45,109 nucleotides of DNA from Bacilli bacterium (GCA_016283075.1 JAEEMF010000085.1:1-45109), one strand, 5' to 3'. Shown: positions 28,266 through 39,243, counted from the first letter of the stretch. Translations and numbers: made by a program. The notes: a model not told the origin generated them from the sequence alone.

Positions 28266-29455
28266 CCTTTTACTGCGCCTTTAACTCCTTTAGCACCTTT
28301 TAATCCTCCAAAGTTTGAAAGGATATTTGTATCAAATGAAGTAGTTTTTTTACTCTTAATTTTATAATCTTTTATAGCTAAAGTAATAACTTCATCTAAA
28401 AGTTCTGGATATGGTTTTCCACTTGGATCCCATAAGTAGAATGAAAGTGATCCAGGAATAGTATTTGGTTCATTGATATAGAATTTATTTGCTTTCTTAT
28501 CAATTAAAAAATCGATACGGCATATTCCACTTAAACCAAGTACTTTAAATATTTTCTTAGATGTTTCTTGAATATCTTTTGTTAAATCTTTAGATAATCT
28601 AGCTGGAATAACTCTATCTGTTGAAGCCATTCCTTTAGATCCACCTGTTTTAGTTTTACTTCCACCTAAGTATTTATCTTTATATGTTAAGAATTCATCT
28701 GTACTCATTACTTCTTCAAGTACTGAAGCTTCTTGATAATCATAGTTACCTACTACTGAGCAGTTAACTTCTACTAAATTATCTACTAGTTTTTCTACTA
28801 CTATTTTAGAATCATAGCTGATTGCATCTTCAATAGCTTCCTCTATTTTCTTTTCATCTTTTACTACTGTAATACCAACACTACTACCAAGTGTTGCTGG
28901 TTTAACAATTACTGGATATCCTATCTTTTTAATATTCTTTAGAATATCTTTAGGATCATTTAAATATTCAGTATCATAGAACCAAGTATAATCAACAATT
29001 GGTAATTTTTCTGAGGCAAATACTTGTTTCATTACTACTTTATCTTGCCCTAGTGCTGCGCCAAGTACATGTGGTCCTACAAAAGGAATACCTACTGTTT
29101 CTAAATATCCAGCAAGTGAACCATCTTCAACACCTGCACCATGTACTATAGGGAATACTACATCTAGTTCTTCTACTACACTTTTAAATAATCCTAGTTT
29201 TTGAAGTACAAAGCTATTATCTTTCTTATATAACACTACTTTAGTAGCATATCTTTTTAAATCTTCAAAATCCTTATAAATATCAATATCCATAAGCATT
29301 TTACCAGTATACCAAGTTCTATCTTTTCCTATATAGATTGGTACTATATCATATTTATTTTGATCAATTGATTGCATAGCTTGAACTGCCGAAATAATAC
29401 TAATTTCATGTTCAACACTAGTTCCACCAAAAATAACACCTAATTTTATTTTCAT
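28250..29455 (-). CDS. ddl: D-alanine--D-alanine ligase
   Basis: VIFGGTSVEHEISIISA, VIVKPATLGSSVGI, INEPNTIPG. Confidence 0.96.
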   Translation of the reverse strand: MKIKLGVIFGGTSVEHEISIISAVQAMQSIDQNKYDIVPIYIGKDRTWYTGKMLMDIDIYKDFEDLKRYATKVVLYKKDNSFVLQKLGLFKSVVEELDVVFPIVHGAGVEDGSLAGYLETVGIPFVGPHVLGAALGQDKVVMKQVFASEKLPIVDYTWFYDTEYLNDPKDILKNIKKIGYPVIVKPATLGSSVGITVVKDEKKIEEAIEDAISYDSKIVVEKLVDNLVEVNCSVVGNYDYQEASVLEEVMSTDEFLTYKDKYLGGSKTKTGGSKGMASTDRVIPARLSKDLTKDIQETSKKIFKVLGLSGICRIDFLIDKKANKFYINEPNTIPGSLSFYLWDPSGKPYPELLDEVITLAIKDYKIKSKKTTSFDTNILSNFGGLKGAKGVKGAVKGKLNS

Positions 29456-29467
29456 AAATACATCTCC

Positions 29468-31066
29468 TTATTTTTCATTAAATATATCTGGTAAATCATT
29501 TTCAAGTAATACATAAGTTTCACCATCTTCTAAATCTTTCATTAATTTAAAAGCTAGTTTAACATCATTTATTACATAGATATATTTTTCATCAAATTTC
29601 TTTTCTACTAGTCCATCATAAATAGGTTTTGTTTGCTCTTTACCTACTAAGATAACTTCATCACATACATCAGCTATTTGTTTTCCAAATGTATTATTAT
29701 ATTCATATTGTTTATCACCTAGTTCAATCATACCAGGAGTAACAATAATCTTTTTACCAGGCATAAGTCCTAGTACATCTACAGCCATTTTAGAACCAAC
29801 TGGATTAGAATTATAAGCATCATCTATGATATTAATAGAACCAAACTTTTTAAGTTCAAGTCTATGTTCTACAGCTTTAACTCTTTTTACACCCATTTGT
29901 AACTGACTTACTGATATTCCTAAATACTTACCAAGAGCAAGTCCTGCAAGTATATTATAAATATTATTTTTACCAAGAAGTTTTGTTTCAAAGTTATATT
30001 TAGTTTTATCTCCTTTAAATACAACATCGAAAGTCATTCCTTGATAAGTCATTTTTATATTAGATGCTTTTACATCAACATCTTCACTATCTATTCCTAC
30101 CCAAAGTATTTTACAGTTATTTTTAAGTTTATAACTTACTTGTAACTCATCATCAGCATTTAGTACTCCTACACCATCACTAGGTAAACTTTCAATAAGT
30201 TCAAATTTACCTTTTTGAATATTTTCTTGAGAACCAAAGCTTTCTAAATGAGCAGTTCCTATTTTTGTAATAATACCATATTTAGGATGAACGAAATCGC
30301 ATAACTCTTTTATTTCACCTTGTTTAAACGCTCCCATTTCTGCTATAAATAATTTAGTAAATTTATCTAAATAATTATTTATAGTAATCATAAGCCCATT
30401 TGGAGTATTAAAGTTCTTTGGAGTCGGAAGAACATCATATTTAATACTTAATATATCATTTAAAATATTTTTACTACTAGTTTTACCATATGATCCAGTA
30501 ATACCTATAACATCTAAAGTATTTAAAGATGCTAGTTTATTTTTAGCTTTATTAAAGTAATAATAATATACTAATTTTTCTACTGGTTTATTTATTAGAT
30601 TAACAATAAATATTACTATGTAATCTAAGTAAATAAATAATCCTAGTATTAAATATAATTTATAAAAGTTTTCTTCACTTATTAAAATAGTAAGTACTGT
30701 AATAAGTGCTATAAATAATAGTATTTCTGTAAAGATAAGTCTTTTTACTCTACTAGTATAAGCAAGTGGTTTTTTAACCTGCTCTTTTTTTCTTTTCTTA
30801 ACAAAGATAAGTGCACATACTCCGTAGAATATAATAAATAAGAAAATAATAAATTTCTCTGGTAAGTATTTACCTATAAAGAATATAACAAATAGTATAT
30901 CTATATTTATAAATACTTTACCTAAATTATCTTTAATCCATTTTAAATATCTAAATCCATCGTTATACCAGTTTTGTTGTAAGATATGAAGTGCTTTATC
31001 ACTTTTAACAAGATAGTAAATAAAAGCACACATTACTGATATAACAAAAAGTAATTTATGTTCCAT
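29468..31066 (-). CDS. murF: UDP-N-acetylmuramoyl-tripeptide--D-alanyl-D-alanine ligase, with N-terminal TM region
   Basis: GITGSYGKTSSK, DDAYNSNP, next to ddl. Confidence 0.9.
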   Translation of the reverse strand: MEHKLLFVISVMCAFIYYLVKSDKALHILQQNWYNDGFRYLKWIKDNLGKVFINIDILFVIFFIGKYLPEKFIIFLFIIFYGVCALIFVKKRKKEQVKKPLAYTSRVKRLIFTEILLFIALITVLTILISEENFYKLYLILGLFIYLDYIVIFIVNLINKPVEKLVYYYYFNKAKNKLASLNTLDVIGITGSYGKTSSKNILNDILSIKYDVLPTPKNFNTPNGLMITINNYLDKFTKLFIAEMGAFKQGEIKELCDFVHPKYGIITKIGTAHLESFGSQENIQKGKFELIESLPSDGVGVLNADDELQVSYKLKNNCKILWVGIDSEDVDVKASNIKMTYQGMTFDVVFKGDKTKYNFETKLLGKNNIYNILAGLALGKYLGISVSQLQMGVKRVKAVEHRLELKKFGSINIIDDAYNSNPVGSKMAVDVLGLMPGKKIIVTPGMIELGDKQYEYNNTFGKQIADVCDEVILVGKEQTKPIYDGLVEKKFDEKYIYVINDVKLAFKLMKDLEDGETYVLLENDLPDIFNEK

Positions 31067-31797
31067 TATTTACCTCCTACTAAACTTCTTATAATATTAA
31101 CTGTTTGCCCTGCTCTTTCATAATAAGCATAGTGAGAACATCCTTCATAAGGAACTAAAGCAGAGCCAGGGATTAAACCTTCTAAATCAATACCATGTTC
31201 AAATGGTACTACATCATCATGTGTTCCCCAAATAATAATAGTTTCTGCTTTTATTTTCTTTGCCTCTTCTTCTAAATTAGCAGTAACAGAATTAACTAGT
31301 ATTTTTCTCATAGTTTCAGATGCGCTTCTATATTCAGCACTACCAATATGTTTTTTAGCCCATCCTTCTAATTTATTAATACCAGGAATTTTTTTAGCAA
31401 ATTTTAGTAGATATGTTTTTAAGTTAATCTTTTTAATCGGTTTAAAAGGACTATCAAGAAGTACTAATTTATCTACATCATATAAACTAGCATATAGTAT
31501 TGAAAGTTCTCCTCCAAAAGAGTGACCAACAAGTGTTGGATTTTTAACTTTTAAACTATCTAATAATGCTTTAATAGCATTTACAAAGTCTAGGTGATTC
31601 CATGGATATGTAGGTTCACTGCTACTTCCATGTCCAGGTAAATCAATAACAATAGTATGGTACTCTCTAGATAAAGGATCACTTAATATTTTCATCATTT
31701 CAATATTTTGTCCCCATCCATGTAAGAACACTATTGTCTTACCTTTTTTATTACCATAGTCAATGTAATTTATTTCAACATCATTAACTTTATACAT
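31066..31797 (-). CDS. Alpha/beta hydrolase
   Basis: VFLHGWGQN, VGHSFGGEL, catalytic His region 'GCSHYAYYE'. Confidence 0.88.
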   Translation of the reverse strand: MYKVNDVEINYIDYGNKKGKTIVFLHGWGQNIEMMKILSDPLSREYHTIVIDLPGHGSSSEPTYPWNHLDFVNAIKALLDSLKVKNPTLVGHSFGGELSILYASLYDVDKLVLLDSPFKPIKKINLKTYLLKFAKKIPGINKLEGWAKKHIGSAEYRSASETMRKILVNSVTANLEEEAKKIKAETIIIWGTHDDVVPFEHGIDLEGLIPGSALVPYEGCSHYAYYERAGQTVNIIRSLVGGK

Positions 31798-31872
31798 CTT
31801 AATCACCTTAATTAATTATACAATATTTTTATATATAAAACAATAAAAGCACCATATTATTGGTGCTAACTT

Positions 31873-32610
31873 TTATTTTTTGAGTGCTATTAACGCTACA
31901 TTTCTGCAAGGAGTATGATCTCCTCTATATGAATTAAAAACACTATTATTATGCATAGTACATATATTAGATAAGTTGATATTATTTTCAGTTAATCCTA
32001 ACTTAATCATTTCTCTTTTATTAATAGTAACTGTATCAATAAAGTATTTTTGTTTACCATCTTTAATATCTCCTAGAGATATTAAATCATCTATATTATC
32101 AAATACTTTTTTGAAGTTATCTACTAAATCTTCATCTACTTCAAAACAACATTTTAGTATACTAGGGCATATAAATGCTTTTATATTTTTAGGATTACAT
32201 CCATATTCAGTAATCATTATATTAATAGCATTATCTATTATTTTATTTAAAGTACCTTTCCATCCAGAATGGATATTACCTATTACTTTACTTACAGGAT
32301 CATATAAAAGAATACTTTGACAATCCGCCGATTTAGTAAGTAGTGCTACTCCTCTTACATTAGTAATAAATCCATCAACATCATTAAGAAGTGTTTCACT
32401 TTCTTTATCAACACACTCTATATTAGTACTATGAGTTTGATTAGATATATATAATTTATCAAACTTATAACCAGCCATTTCTTCTAGCTTTTTAAATTCA
32501 CCTTCTAAATTAGACATATCTAAATTAAAAGGTTTCTTAGTATATAAATGAATTACATCATCATATTTACTAAGTTCCTCAAAGTATACGTATTTATCAG
32601 TATCTTTCAT
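31873..32610 (-). CDS. pgeF: Polyphenol oxidase/YfiH (PgeF) family protein
   Basis: TKSADCQSILLYD, GNIHSGWKGTLNKI, FNSYRGDHTPCRNVALI. Confidence 0.88.
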   Translation of the reverse strand: MKDTDKYVYFEELSKYDDVIHLYTKKPFNLDMSNLEGEFKKLEEMAGYKFDKLYISNQTHSTNIECVDKESETLLNDVDGFITNVRGVALLTKSADCQSILLYDPVSKVIGNIHSGWKGTLNKIIDNAINIMITEYGCNPKNIKAFICPSILKCCFEVDEDLVDNFKKVFDNIDDLISLGDIKDGKQKYFIDTVTINKREMIKLGLTENNINLSNICTMHNNSVFNSYRGDHTPCRNVALIALKK

Positions 32611-32618
32611 AATTACTC

Positions 32619-33923
32619 CTATAAAAATGCTTTAGCATTATCAGAGTTATCAAATCTTGTCTCTTCTTCTTCAAGTTGTGCTAAAACTTTAGGATAATCT
32701 TTTTCTCCAACAAGTTCTCTTAAACCCTTACGATACTTTTGCTTATTAAGTTCTTTTTCAAGTCGCCCAAATATTGGTTTTAAAGATTGATCTAAATCAG
32801 CAGACTTTTTATATCTAGCATAGAAATCTGTTGACATGATTTTTTCCGCTGCGGCAACATAATCAGAAGGATCTTCAACAACTACACATTTGTCGTTCAT
32901 ATCCTTTTCATAATAATAGATTGTTTTCATATCATTAATTGATATTAGTAGACATGAATCATCAGTTAAATCAATTTCTTCAACATCTCTTGGCACTTCT
33001 TTTCCTAAAACATAAGTACCCTTTTTAATACGTTCTGGATAAAGTTCATTATAATGATTATCTTCTTTTACACTAACTCCTAATTCATCCTTTTGTGGTT
33101 TTTTTACAGGAAGTCCAAGTTCATCAAGTTCAACTTTACTTCTTACTGGGAATCCAAAACCTTCATTTTCTTTTACATCATAATTAGTCTTTTCGACAGA
33201 TAAGCGAATATCATCTAAATTAGGTTTTATTTTTGATACTTGATTAACAATATCACTAACATCATAGAATTCTCTTGTATCTTTGTTTTGTGTATTCATA
33301 GATGGTGAATTATCTGTCATCTTTCTTATGTCATCAGTACTATAAAATCTATCTGAATTACTTTCTTCTTTTTTCTTTACATTAAAATTAACCATTTTTT
33401 TGGCGCTATCAACAAATTTATCAAAAGAGTATTCAATTGTACTTGAGCAAATATTTCTATATGCTTTTTCAACGCTTTGTTTAACCTCAATATATAATTC
33501 ATCTTCATTTATTTTACTACCGTCCATACTTGCTGCACCAATTATCTTTTTAACAATACTATTTTGTAATTCAACTAGCAAAGCGTCTTCAACAGCATTT
33601 TCTGAATCCTTTTTAAGTTTTTTATAATCACATTCATTTACAGCATTTTGAAGTTCAGTAATAACAGCATGTAATTCACAAGTTCTTTTAAGCATATATG
33701 CAAATCCATATATTTGCTTATCTAAGCCCTTATTTACATCATTAACAGCATCATTTAATAATTGTTCTTCTACTCTTTCTATAACCCTAGGAGAAACATG
33801 TATTGTATAATCCTCTGCTTTCTTTTCTAAATCATAAAAGATACTTCTTATATGTGTTCTGTTTTCTACTTTAGAATCCGCTATAAATTCTTCTATTAAT
33901 TTATAAAATTCCTCTTTATCCAT
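32619..33923 (-). CDS. Hypothetical protein
   Basis: 434-aa charged ORF. Confidence 0.6.
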   Translation of the reverse strand: MDKEEFYKLIEEFIADSKVENRTHIRSIFYDLEKKAEDYTIHVSPRVIERVEEQLLNDAVNDVNKGLDKQIYGFAYMLKRTCELHAVITELQNAVNECDYKKLKKDSENAVEDALLVELQNSIVKKIIGAASMDGSKINEDELYIEVKQSVEKAYRNICSSTIEYSFDKFVDSAKKMVNFNVKKKEESNSDRFYSTDDIRKMTDNSPSMNTQNKDTREFYDVSDIVNQVSKIKPNLDDIRLSVEKTNYDVKENEGFGFPVRSKVELDELGLPVKKPQKDELGVSVKEDNHYNELYPERIKKGTYVLGKEVPRDVEEIDLTDDSCLLISINDMKTIYYYEKDMNDKCVVVEDPSDYVAAAEKIMSTDFYARYKKSADLDQSLKPIFGRLEKELNKQKYRKGLRELVGEKDYPKVLAQLEEEETRFDNSDNAKAFL

Positions 33924-33952
33924 ATTATCACCTACTTAATTATAACATAATA

Positions 33953-34939
33953 TTATTTATTTTTTATAACGTAGTTATAGCTATCTTTGCACATTTCTTC
34001 TAGTCCTTTAGTAGCTTTCCATCCAAGTTCTTTAAAAGCAAGACTAGAATCTGCATAGCAAGCATCTATATCTCCAGGTCTTCTATCAGTAATCTTATAG
34101 TTTACTTTTACATTATTTACTTTAGAGAAAGTATTAACAATATCAAGTACACTATATCCGTTTCCTGTTCCAAGGTTATAGTAATGTAATCCTCCAATAT
34201 GTTCTAAGGCTTTTATATGACCTTTAGCTAAATCTACTACATGGATATAATCCCTTACTCCTGTACCATCATGTGTATCATAATCATTTCCAAATACACT
34301 TAAACATTCTAACTCTCCAGTTGCAACTTTAACTATATAAGGCATTAAGTTATTTGGAATATCATTAGGGTTTTCTCCTAGTAATCCACTTTCATGTGCC
34401 CCAATAGGGTTAAAGTATCTTAGTATTGTTATATTTAATTTATCCGCATTATAAACGTCTTTTAATATTCCTTCTATCATTAATTTAGTTGTCCCATAAG
34501 GATTAGTTGTTGATAAAGGAAAATCTTCTTTTATAGGTAATTTATCTGGTTTACCATATACCGTTGCACTACTAGAGAATATAAAGTTTTTACATCCATA
34601 TTCTTTCATTTTTTCTAGTAAGTATAATGTACTATCTAAGTTATTTTCATAGTATTTTAAAGGTTCTCTTACTGATTCTCCAACTGCTTTAAAACCAGCA
34701 AAATGAATTACCGCATAAATCTTATTTTCTTTAAATATTTTATCAAGTAATGATTTATCTTGAACATTACCTTCATAGAAAGTTACATCCTTACCAGTAA
34801 TTCTCTTAATATTATCTATTACTTCTTTCTTACTATTAGATAAATTATCTATTATTACTACTTCATAATTATTATTAAGTAGTTCTACTACTGTATGAGA
34901 TCCTATATATCCGCATCCTCCAGTAACAAGTATTTTCAT
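33953..34939 (-). CDS. galE: UDP-glucose 4-epimerase
   Basis: VTGGCGYIGSHTVVELL, SSSATVYG, YG..K motif. Confidence 0.96.
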   Translation of the reverse strand: MKILVTGGCGYIGSHTVVELLNNNYEVVIIDNLSNSKKEVIDNIKRITGKDVTFYEGNVQDKSLLDKIFKENKIYAVIHFAGFKAVGESVREPLKYYENNLDSTLYLLEKMKEYGCKNFIFSSSATVYGKPDKLPIKEDFPLSTTNPYGTTKLMIEGILKDVYNADKLNITILRYFNPIGAHESGLLGENPNDIPNNLMPYIVKVATGELECLSVFGNDYDTHDGTGVRDYIHVVDLAKGHIKALEHIGGLHYYNLGTGNGYSVLDIVNTFSKVNNVKVNYKITDRRPGDIDACYADSSLAFKELGWKATKGLEEMCKDSYNYVIKNK

Positions 34940-34965
34940 ATGATCATCTCCTACTTTGATTATAA

Positions 34966-34992
34966 CAAAAATAGAGACTAATGTCTCTATTT
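34966..34992 (-). terminator. Terminator of nrdD-nrdG-dut
   Basis: AATAGAGACATTAGTCTCTATTTTT on minus strand. Confidence 0.7.
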
Positions 34993-35436
34993 ACTTGTTG
35001 AACCAAATCCGCCAGTTCTTTCACCTTCAGCATTATCATCATCAGTGATTAAGAACTTAGCAAATACTCCTTGTCCTATTACTTCTCCTTTTTTAATAGT
35101 AATATCTTCATCTTTTACATTATAATAAGCAAACATAATATTACCATCATTATCAGGATTTCCATAATAGTCAGCATCAATAACCCCTACAGAGTTAGCT
35201 AAAACTAAACCTTTTTTCTTAGGATTTGAGCTTCTATTATATAAGTATAAAACTTCATCATCTTGCATATAAGCTTTGATACCTGTTGGAATAAGTGTAG
35301 GAACTTTTTCACCTGCTTTAACTGTTACATCTTCAGCAGCTTCAAAGTCATATCCAGCACTTTTCTTAGTTTTTCTAACAGGAAGATTTATTTCTTTATC
35401 TTCAAAACCTTTTGCAACTTCAAAACCTCTTGTCAT
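34987..35436 (-). CDS. dut: dUTP diphosphatase
   Basis: SAGYDFEAAEDV, NSVGVIDADYYGNPDNDG, ERTGGFGSTSK. Confidence 0.93.
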   Translation of the reverse strand: MTRGFEVAKGFEDKEINLPVRKTKKSAGYDFEAAEDVTVKAGEKVPTLIPTGIKAYMQDDEVLYLYNRSSNPKKKGLVLANSVGVIDADYYGNPDNDGNIMFAYYNVKDEDITIKKGEVIGQGVFAKFLITDDDNAEGERTGGFGSTSK

Positions 35437-35444
35437 AATTTCTC

Positions 35445-35936
35445 CTAATCTTCATATAAAACTATTTCGTTTTTCTCTCTTGTTTTTTTAATATCAATAA
35501 CTCTTTGATTGCTTGAACCTTTCCATTTTAAATTAGGATTTCTAAGTTCATCTACAAATTGTCCATCTACTAATACATCTATATAATTAAATACTTCTTT
35601 ATCTTTAATTTGTTCATATGTAAATCCAGTCCAAGACCAAAGAGTCTTATTTGGAAATTTTTCTTTAAACATACGTGCTAGCTTAGTAGTTCCTTCAATA
35701 TTTTTTGGATGCATAGGCTCTCCACCCAATATAGAAAGTCCAGCAATATGTGACATTTCACATAATTTTAATACTTCATCAATTGTCTCATCATCAAATG
35801 GATTTCCATCATTAAAGTCCCATGTTTCTGGGTTAAAGCAATTTTTACAGTGGAAAGGACATCCTTGCATAAAAATTGCAACTCTAACCCCAGGACCATT
35901 TGAGATATCCATCTTACGTATTCTATTAAAGCGCAT
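35445..35936 (-). CDS. nrdG: Anaerobic ribonucleoside-triphosphate reductase activating protein
   Basis: Radical SAM CxxxCxxC (MQGCPFHCKNC). Confidence 0.94.
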   Translation of the reverse strand: MRFNRIRKMDISNGPGVRVAIFMQGCPFHCKNCFNPETWDFNDGNPFDDETIDEVLKLCEMSHIAGLSILGGEPMHPKNIEGTTKLARMFKEKFPNKTLWSWTGFTYEQIKDKEVFNYIDVLVDGQFVDELRNPNLKWKGSSNQRVIDIKKTREKNEIVLYED

Positions 35937-35937
35937 C

Positions 35938-38127
35938 TTATGCCTCTTTATTATCTAAGTGAACTACTCTCTCTTTAATTTCTTGTGTTCTTCCTTTATT
36001 CCAGAAGTTTGTTCCGATATATCCACAAGTTCTTCTAGCAACATTTAACTTGTCATGATCTCTATTACCACAGTTTGGACAGTACCATTCAAGTTTATCA
36101 TCAATTAAGATTTCTCCTGTATAACCACATTCATGACAGTAATCAAATTTACTATTCATTTCAGCATACATAATATTATCATAAATGAATTTAATTACTT
36201 CAAGTACAGCTGGAATATTGTTAGCTAAGTTAGCAGTTTCAATATAACTGATAGCTCCACCTGGACTTAATTTTTGGAATTCAGATTCAAGCGATAATTT
36301 AGTAAATGCATCAATTTCTTCAAATACAGGAACATGATATGAGTTAGTAATATAATCTCTATCGGTAATTCCTTTAATTACACCAAATCTGTCTCTTAAA
36401 CATTTAGCAAATTTATAAGTAGTTGATTCAATTGGAGTACCATATACTGAATAATCAATATCTTCGTCTTCTTTCCATTCTTTACATTTATCATTTAATT
36501 TTTGCATAACTTCAAGAGCAAATTCTTTACCTTTACCATTATCAGTATGTGAGTGTCCAGTCATATATTTAACACATTCATATAGACCTGCATATCCAAG
36601 TGAAATAGTTGAATATCCATGATGTAATAATTCATGAATAGATTCACCTTTTTCAAGTCTAGCAAGTGCTCCGTGTTGCCATAAGATTGGTGCAACATCA
36701 CTTGTTACTTTAGATAATCTCTTATGTCTAATTTTTAATGCTCTATGACATAACTCTAATCTTTCTTCAAGTATAGACCAGAAAGTATCCATATCTTTAT
36801 CAGAAGAAAGCGCTACATCTGGAAGGTTAATTGTAACAACACCTTGGTTAAATCTACCATAATATTTACCTTTACCTTCAACATAATTCTTAGCTTTAGA
36901 AATATTTCCTAAACTAATACTTCTATCTGGTGTTAAGAATGATCTACATCCCATACATGGATAACAATCTCCCTCACCATTTTCATTTTTCTTAAGTTCA
37001 AGCATTACTTTTTCAGATATATAATCTGGTACCATACGTTTAGCAGTACATTCTGCTGCAAGTTTAGTTAAATAGTAATACTTACTATCTTCTTTAATAT
37101 TATCTTCTTCAAGAACATATAATAGTTTTGGGAATGCTGGTGTAACATAAACACCATTTTCATTCTTCATACCTTGAATACGTTGTTTTAAGAACTCTTC
37201 AATTAACATAGCAAGTTCTTCTTTATATTCATCAGTTTCTCCTAAATACATACAAACACTTAAGAATGGAGCTTGTCCGTTAGTAGTTGTCATTGAATTA
37301 ATTTGATATTGGAAAGTTTGAACACCATCAGTGATTTCTTTCTTCATATCTTCATCAGCAAACTTTTTAACTTGTGCTTTTGTTAATTTTCTAGCTTCAT
37401 ATTTTTTAATATAAGCTTCTTTTGATTTTCTAATAAATGGTGCTAAATGAGTAAGTGTAATTGTAGCTCCACCATATTGACTTGATGATACGGCAGTAAT
37501 TAACTGTGTAGCAATAGTCATAGCTGTAAGGAATCTATGTGGAGTTTCAATCATAACTCCATTAACATTTGTACCATTTTGAAGCATATCTTCAAGATTA
37601 ATTAAATCGCAGTTATGAAGGGCATTTTGAGCAAAGTAATCAGCATCATGGAAATGAATAATTCCATCATCATGAGCTTGTACAATATCTTCAGGAAGTA
37701 AGAATCTTCTTGTAATATCAGTACTTGTAATACCTGCTAAATAGTCTCTTTGAGTAGTAACAACTTTAGCATTCTTATTAGAGTTTTCAGTATTCCAGTA
37801 TTCTGATTCTCCATCAATTAACTCTTTAATTGATTGGTCAGTAGTATTACTTCTTCTAACAAGTTCTCTTGTATAACGATAAGTAATATAACGTTTAGCA
37901 AGTTCATACTTACCAATACTCATAAGTTTCATTTCGATAATATCTTGAATATCTTCAACTAAAATTCTTTTTTTGCCTAATTTTTCAATATATTTAATAA
38001 TATTCTTAATTTGAACAGGAGAAGCTTGTAATTCTTCTTCTACTTCAGCATTTGCTTTCATTATGGCATTTTCTATTTTTTCAGGACAGTAGTCAACCAT
38101 ATGTCCGTCTCTTTTAATAACTTTCAT
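35938..38127 (-). CDS. nrdD: Anaerobic (class III) ribonucleoside-triphosphate reductase
   Basis: ATP-cone N-terminus, C-terminal Zn cysteines and glycyl-radical motif RRTCGYIG. Confidence 0.97.
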   Translation of the reverse strand: MKVIKRDGHMVDYCPEKIENAIMKANAEVEEELQASPVQIKNIIKYIEKLGKKRILVEDIQDIIEMKLMSIGKYELAKRYITYRYTRELVRRSNTTDQSIKELIDGESEYWNTENSNKNAKVVTTQRDYLAGITSTDITRRFLLPEDIVQAHDDGIIHFHDADYFAQNALHNCDLINLEDMLQNGTNVNGVMIETPHRFLTAMTIATQLITAVSSSQYGGATITLTHLAPFIRKSKEAYIKKYEARKLTKAQVKKFADEDMKKEITDGVQTFQYQINSMTTTNGQAPFLSVCMYLGETDEYKEELAMLIEEFLKQRIQGMKNENGVYVTPAFPKLLYVLEEDNIKEDSKYYYLTKLAAECTAKRMVPDYISEKVMLELKKNENGEGDCYPCMGCRSFLTPDRSISLGNISKAKNYVEGKGKYYGRFNQGVVTINLPDVALSSDKDMDTFWSILEERLELCHRALKIRHKRLSKVTSDVAPILWQHGALARLEKGESIHELLHHGYSTISLGYAGLYECVKYMTGHSHTDNGKGKEFALEVMQKLNDKCKEWKEDEDIDYSVYGTPIESTTYKFAKCLRDRFGVIKGITDRDYITNSYHVPVFEEIDAFTKLSLESEFQKLSPGGAISYIETANLANNIPAVLEVIKFIYDNIMYAEMNSKFDYCHECGYTGEILIDDKLEWYCPNCGNRDHDKLNVARRTCGYIGTNFWNKGRTQEIKERVVHLDNKEA

Positions 38128-38192
38128 GTCGTATCCTCTTTTCTACTTTTTCTATTACATCTACATTTTACAACTTTTACTTTAAATATAGT

Positions 38193-38208
38193 TGTTGCAT
38201 TTGCAACA
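38193..38208. promoter_or_regulatory. Perfect 16-bp palindrome TGTTGCATTTGCAACA allowing a 2-nt centre; candidate regulator operator
   Basis: TGTTGCA-TT-TGCAACA in nrdD / Crp-Fnr divergent intergenic region. Confidence 0.6.
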
Positions 38209-38248
38209 CTTTACAAAAAATGATATATTTATTTTAGAAGGTGTAAAT

Positions 38249-38887
38249 ATGACTAAATTATTTGATAATATATCTCCTAAAAACAAGGAAATATTACTAA
38301 AAAAACTAGAAGCAAGTACTCTATCTTATAGTAAAGGTGTTAAAGTTTTATCTAATATGTCTAATCGTTCTAAAGAAAACTTTATCGCTGTTATTGAATC
38401 CGGTTCAGCACATAATATAAAGACTGATTATAATGGTATGAGTACTATCCTAGAAGAATATAATGAAGGAGATATTTTTGGCTCTATTATTTCTTCTATT
38501 AACTCAGAAGAAAATAATGTTATTACCAAAGAACCATCAAGAATAACTTATATTGATTATAATAAAATTACTAATAGTGAAATTAGTAATGAAAAATACT
38601 ATATTATCTTTTATAAGAACCTACTTGAAATTATCTCCGAAATAGTTGCCGCTAAAAATGAAAGAATTAATATTCTTACTAAGAGAAGTACTCGTGATAA
38701 ACTACTAGAATTTTTTAATACTTTATCAGTTCAAAAAAGTAGTAGAGTTTTTACAATACCATATTCTTTTACAGACCTTGCCAGTTACTTATGTGTAGAT
38801 AGAAGTGCTATGACTAGAGAAATTAAAAACCTTAAAGAAGAAGGTTTCATTAAAGTAACTGGGAAGCGTATTACTTTAAATTATTAA
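38249..38887 (+). CDS. Crp/Fnr-family transcriptional regulator
   Basis: cNMP-binding-like N-domain, HTH 'FTDLASYLCVDRSAMTREIKNLKEEGFI'; start moved to ATG behind AGAAGGTG. Confidence 0.85.
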   Translation: MTKLFDNISPKNKEILLKKLEASTLSYSKGVKVLSNMSNRSKENFIAVIESGSAHNIKTDYNGMSTILEEYNEGDIFGSIISSINSEENNVITKEPSRITYIDYNKITNSEISNEKYYIIFYKNLLEIISEIVAAKNERINILTKRSTRDKLLEFFNTLSVQKSSRVFTIPYSFTDLASYLCVDRSAMTREIKNLKEEGFIKVTGKRITLNY

Positions 38888-39225
38888 CTTGCTATCTCAT
38901 TTAATTTCCAAATAATGTCATCTTTACTTATATTTTTGTTATAACAATCATTTATAACTTCATCAATAGCTATTAAAGATTCAAAATGCTTTAATAGTTT
39001 TTTATTGCCTAACTCTTCAAGATGTTTTCTAAGTCTTTTACAGATTTTACTATCTGTATTTAAAATTAAATCAATTACTTTGATATCATCAATATATTCA
39101 TCTTGATCAAATCTAGTAACGCTATTTAAAGCTTTAAGAACCTCGTTCTTATCATAAAATTTTTCGTCTGTATAATCTAAGTGGATATTTTCTTTTAAAA
39201 AAATTTCATTTATTTCCTCTCTCAT
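38884..39225 (-). CDS. Hypothetical protein (113 aa), candidate SOS-regulated gene
   Basis: ORF with RBS AGGTGATAAGATATG and predicted promoter bearing SOS-like box. Confidence 0.6.
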   Translation of the reverse strand: MREEINEIFLKENIHLDYTDEKFYDKNEVLKALNSVTRFDQDEYIDDIKVIDLILNTDSKICKRLRKHLEELGNKKLLKHFESLIAIDEVINDCYNKNISKDDIIWKLNEIAS

Positions 39226-39243
39226 ATCTTATCACCTGTACAT

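Noticed and set aside
32950-33140. Short internal repeat in the 434-aa protein (DELGLPVK / DELGVSVK)
   Set aside because: Only two imperfect heptad-like copies; too weak to call a repeat domain.
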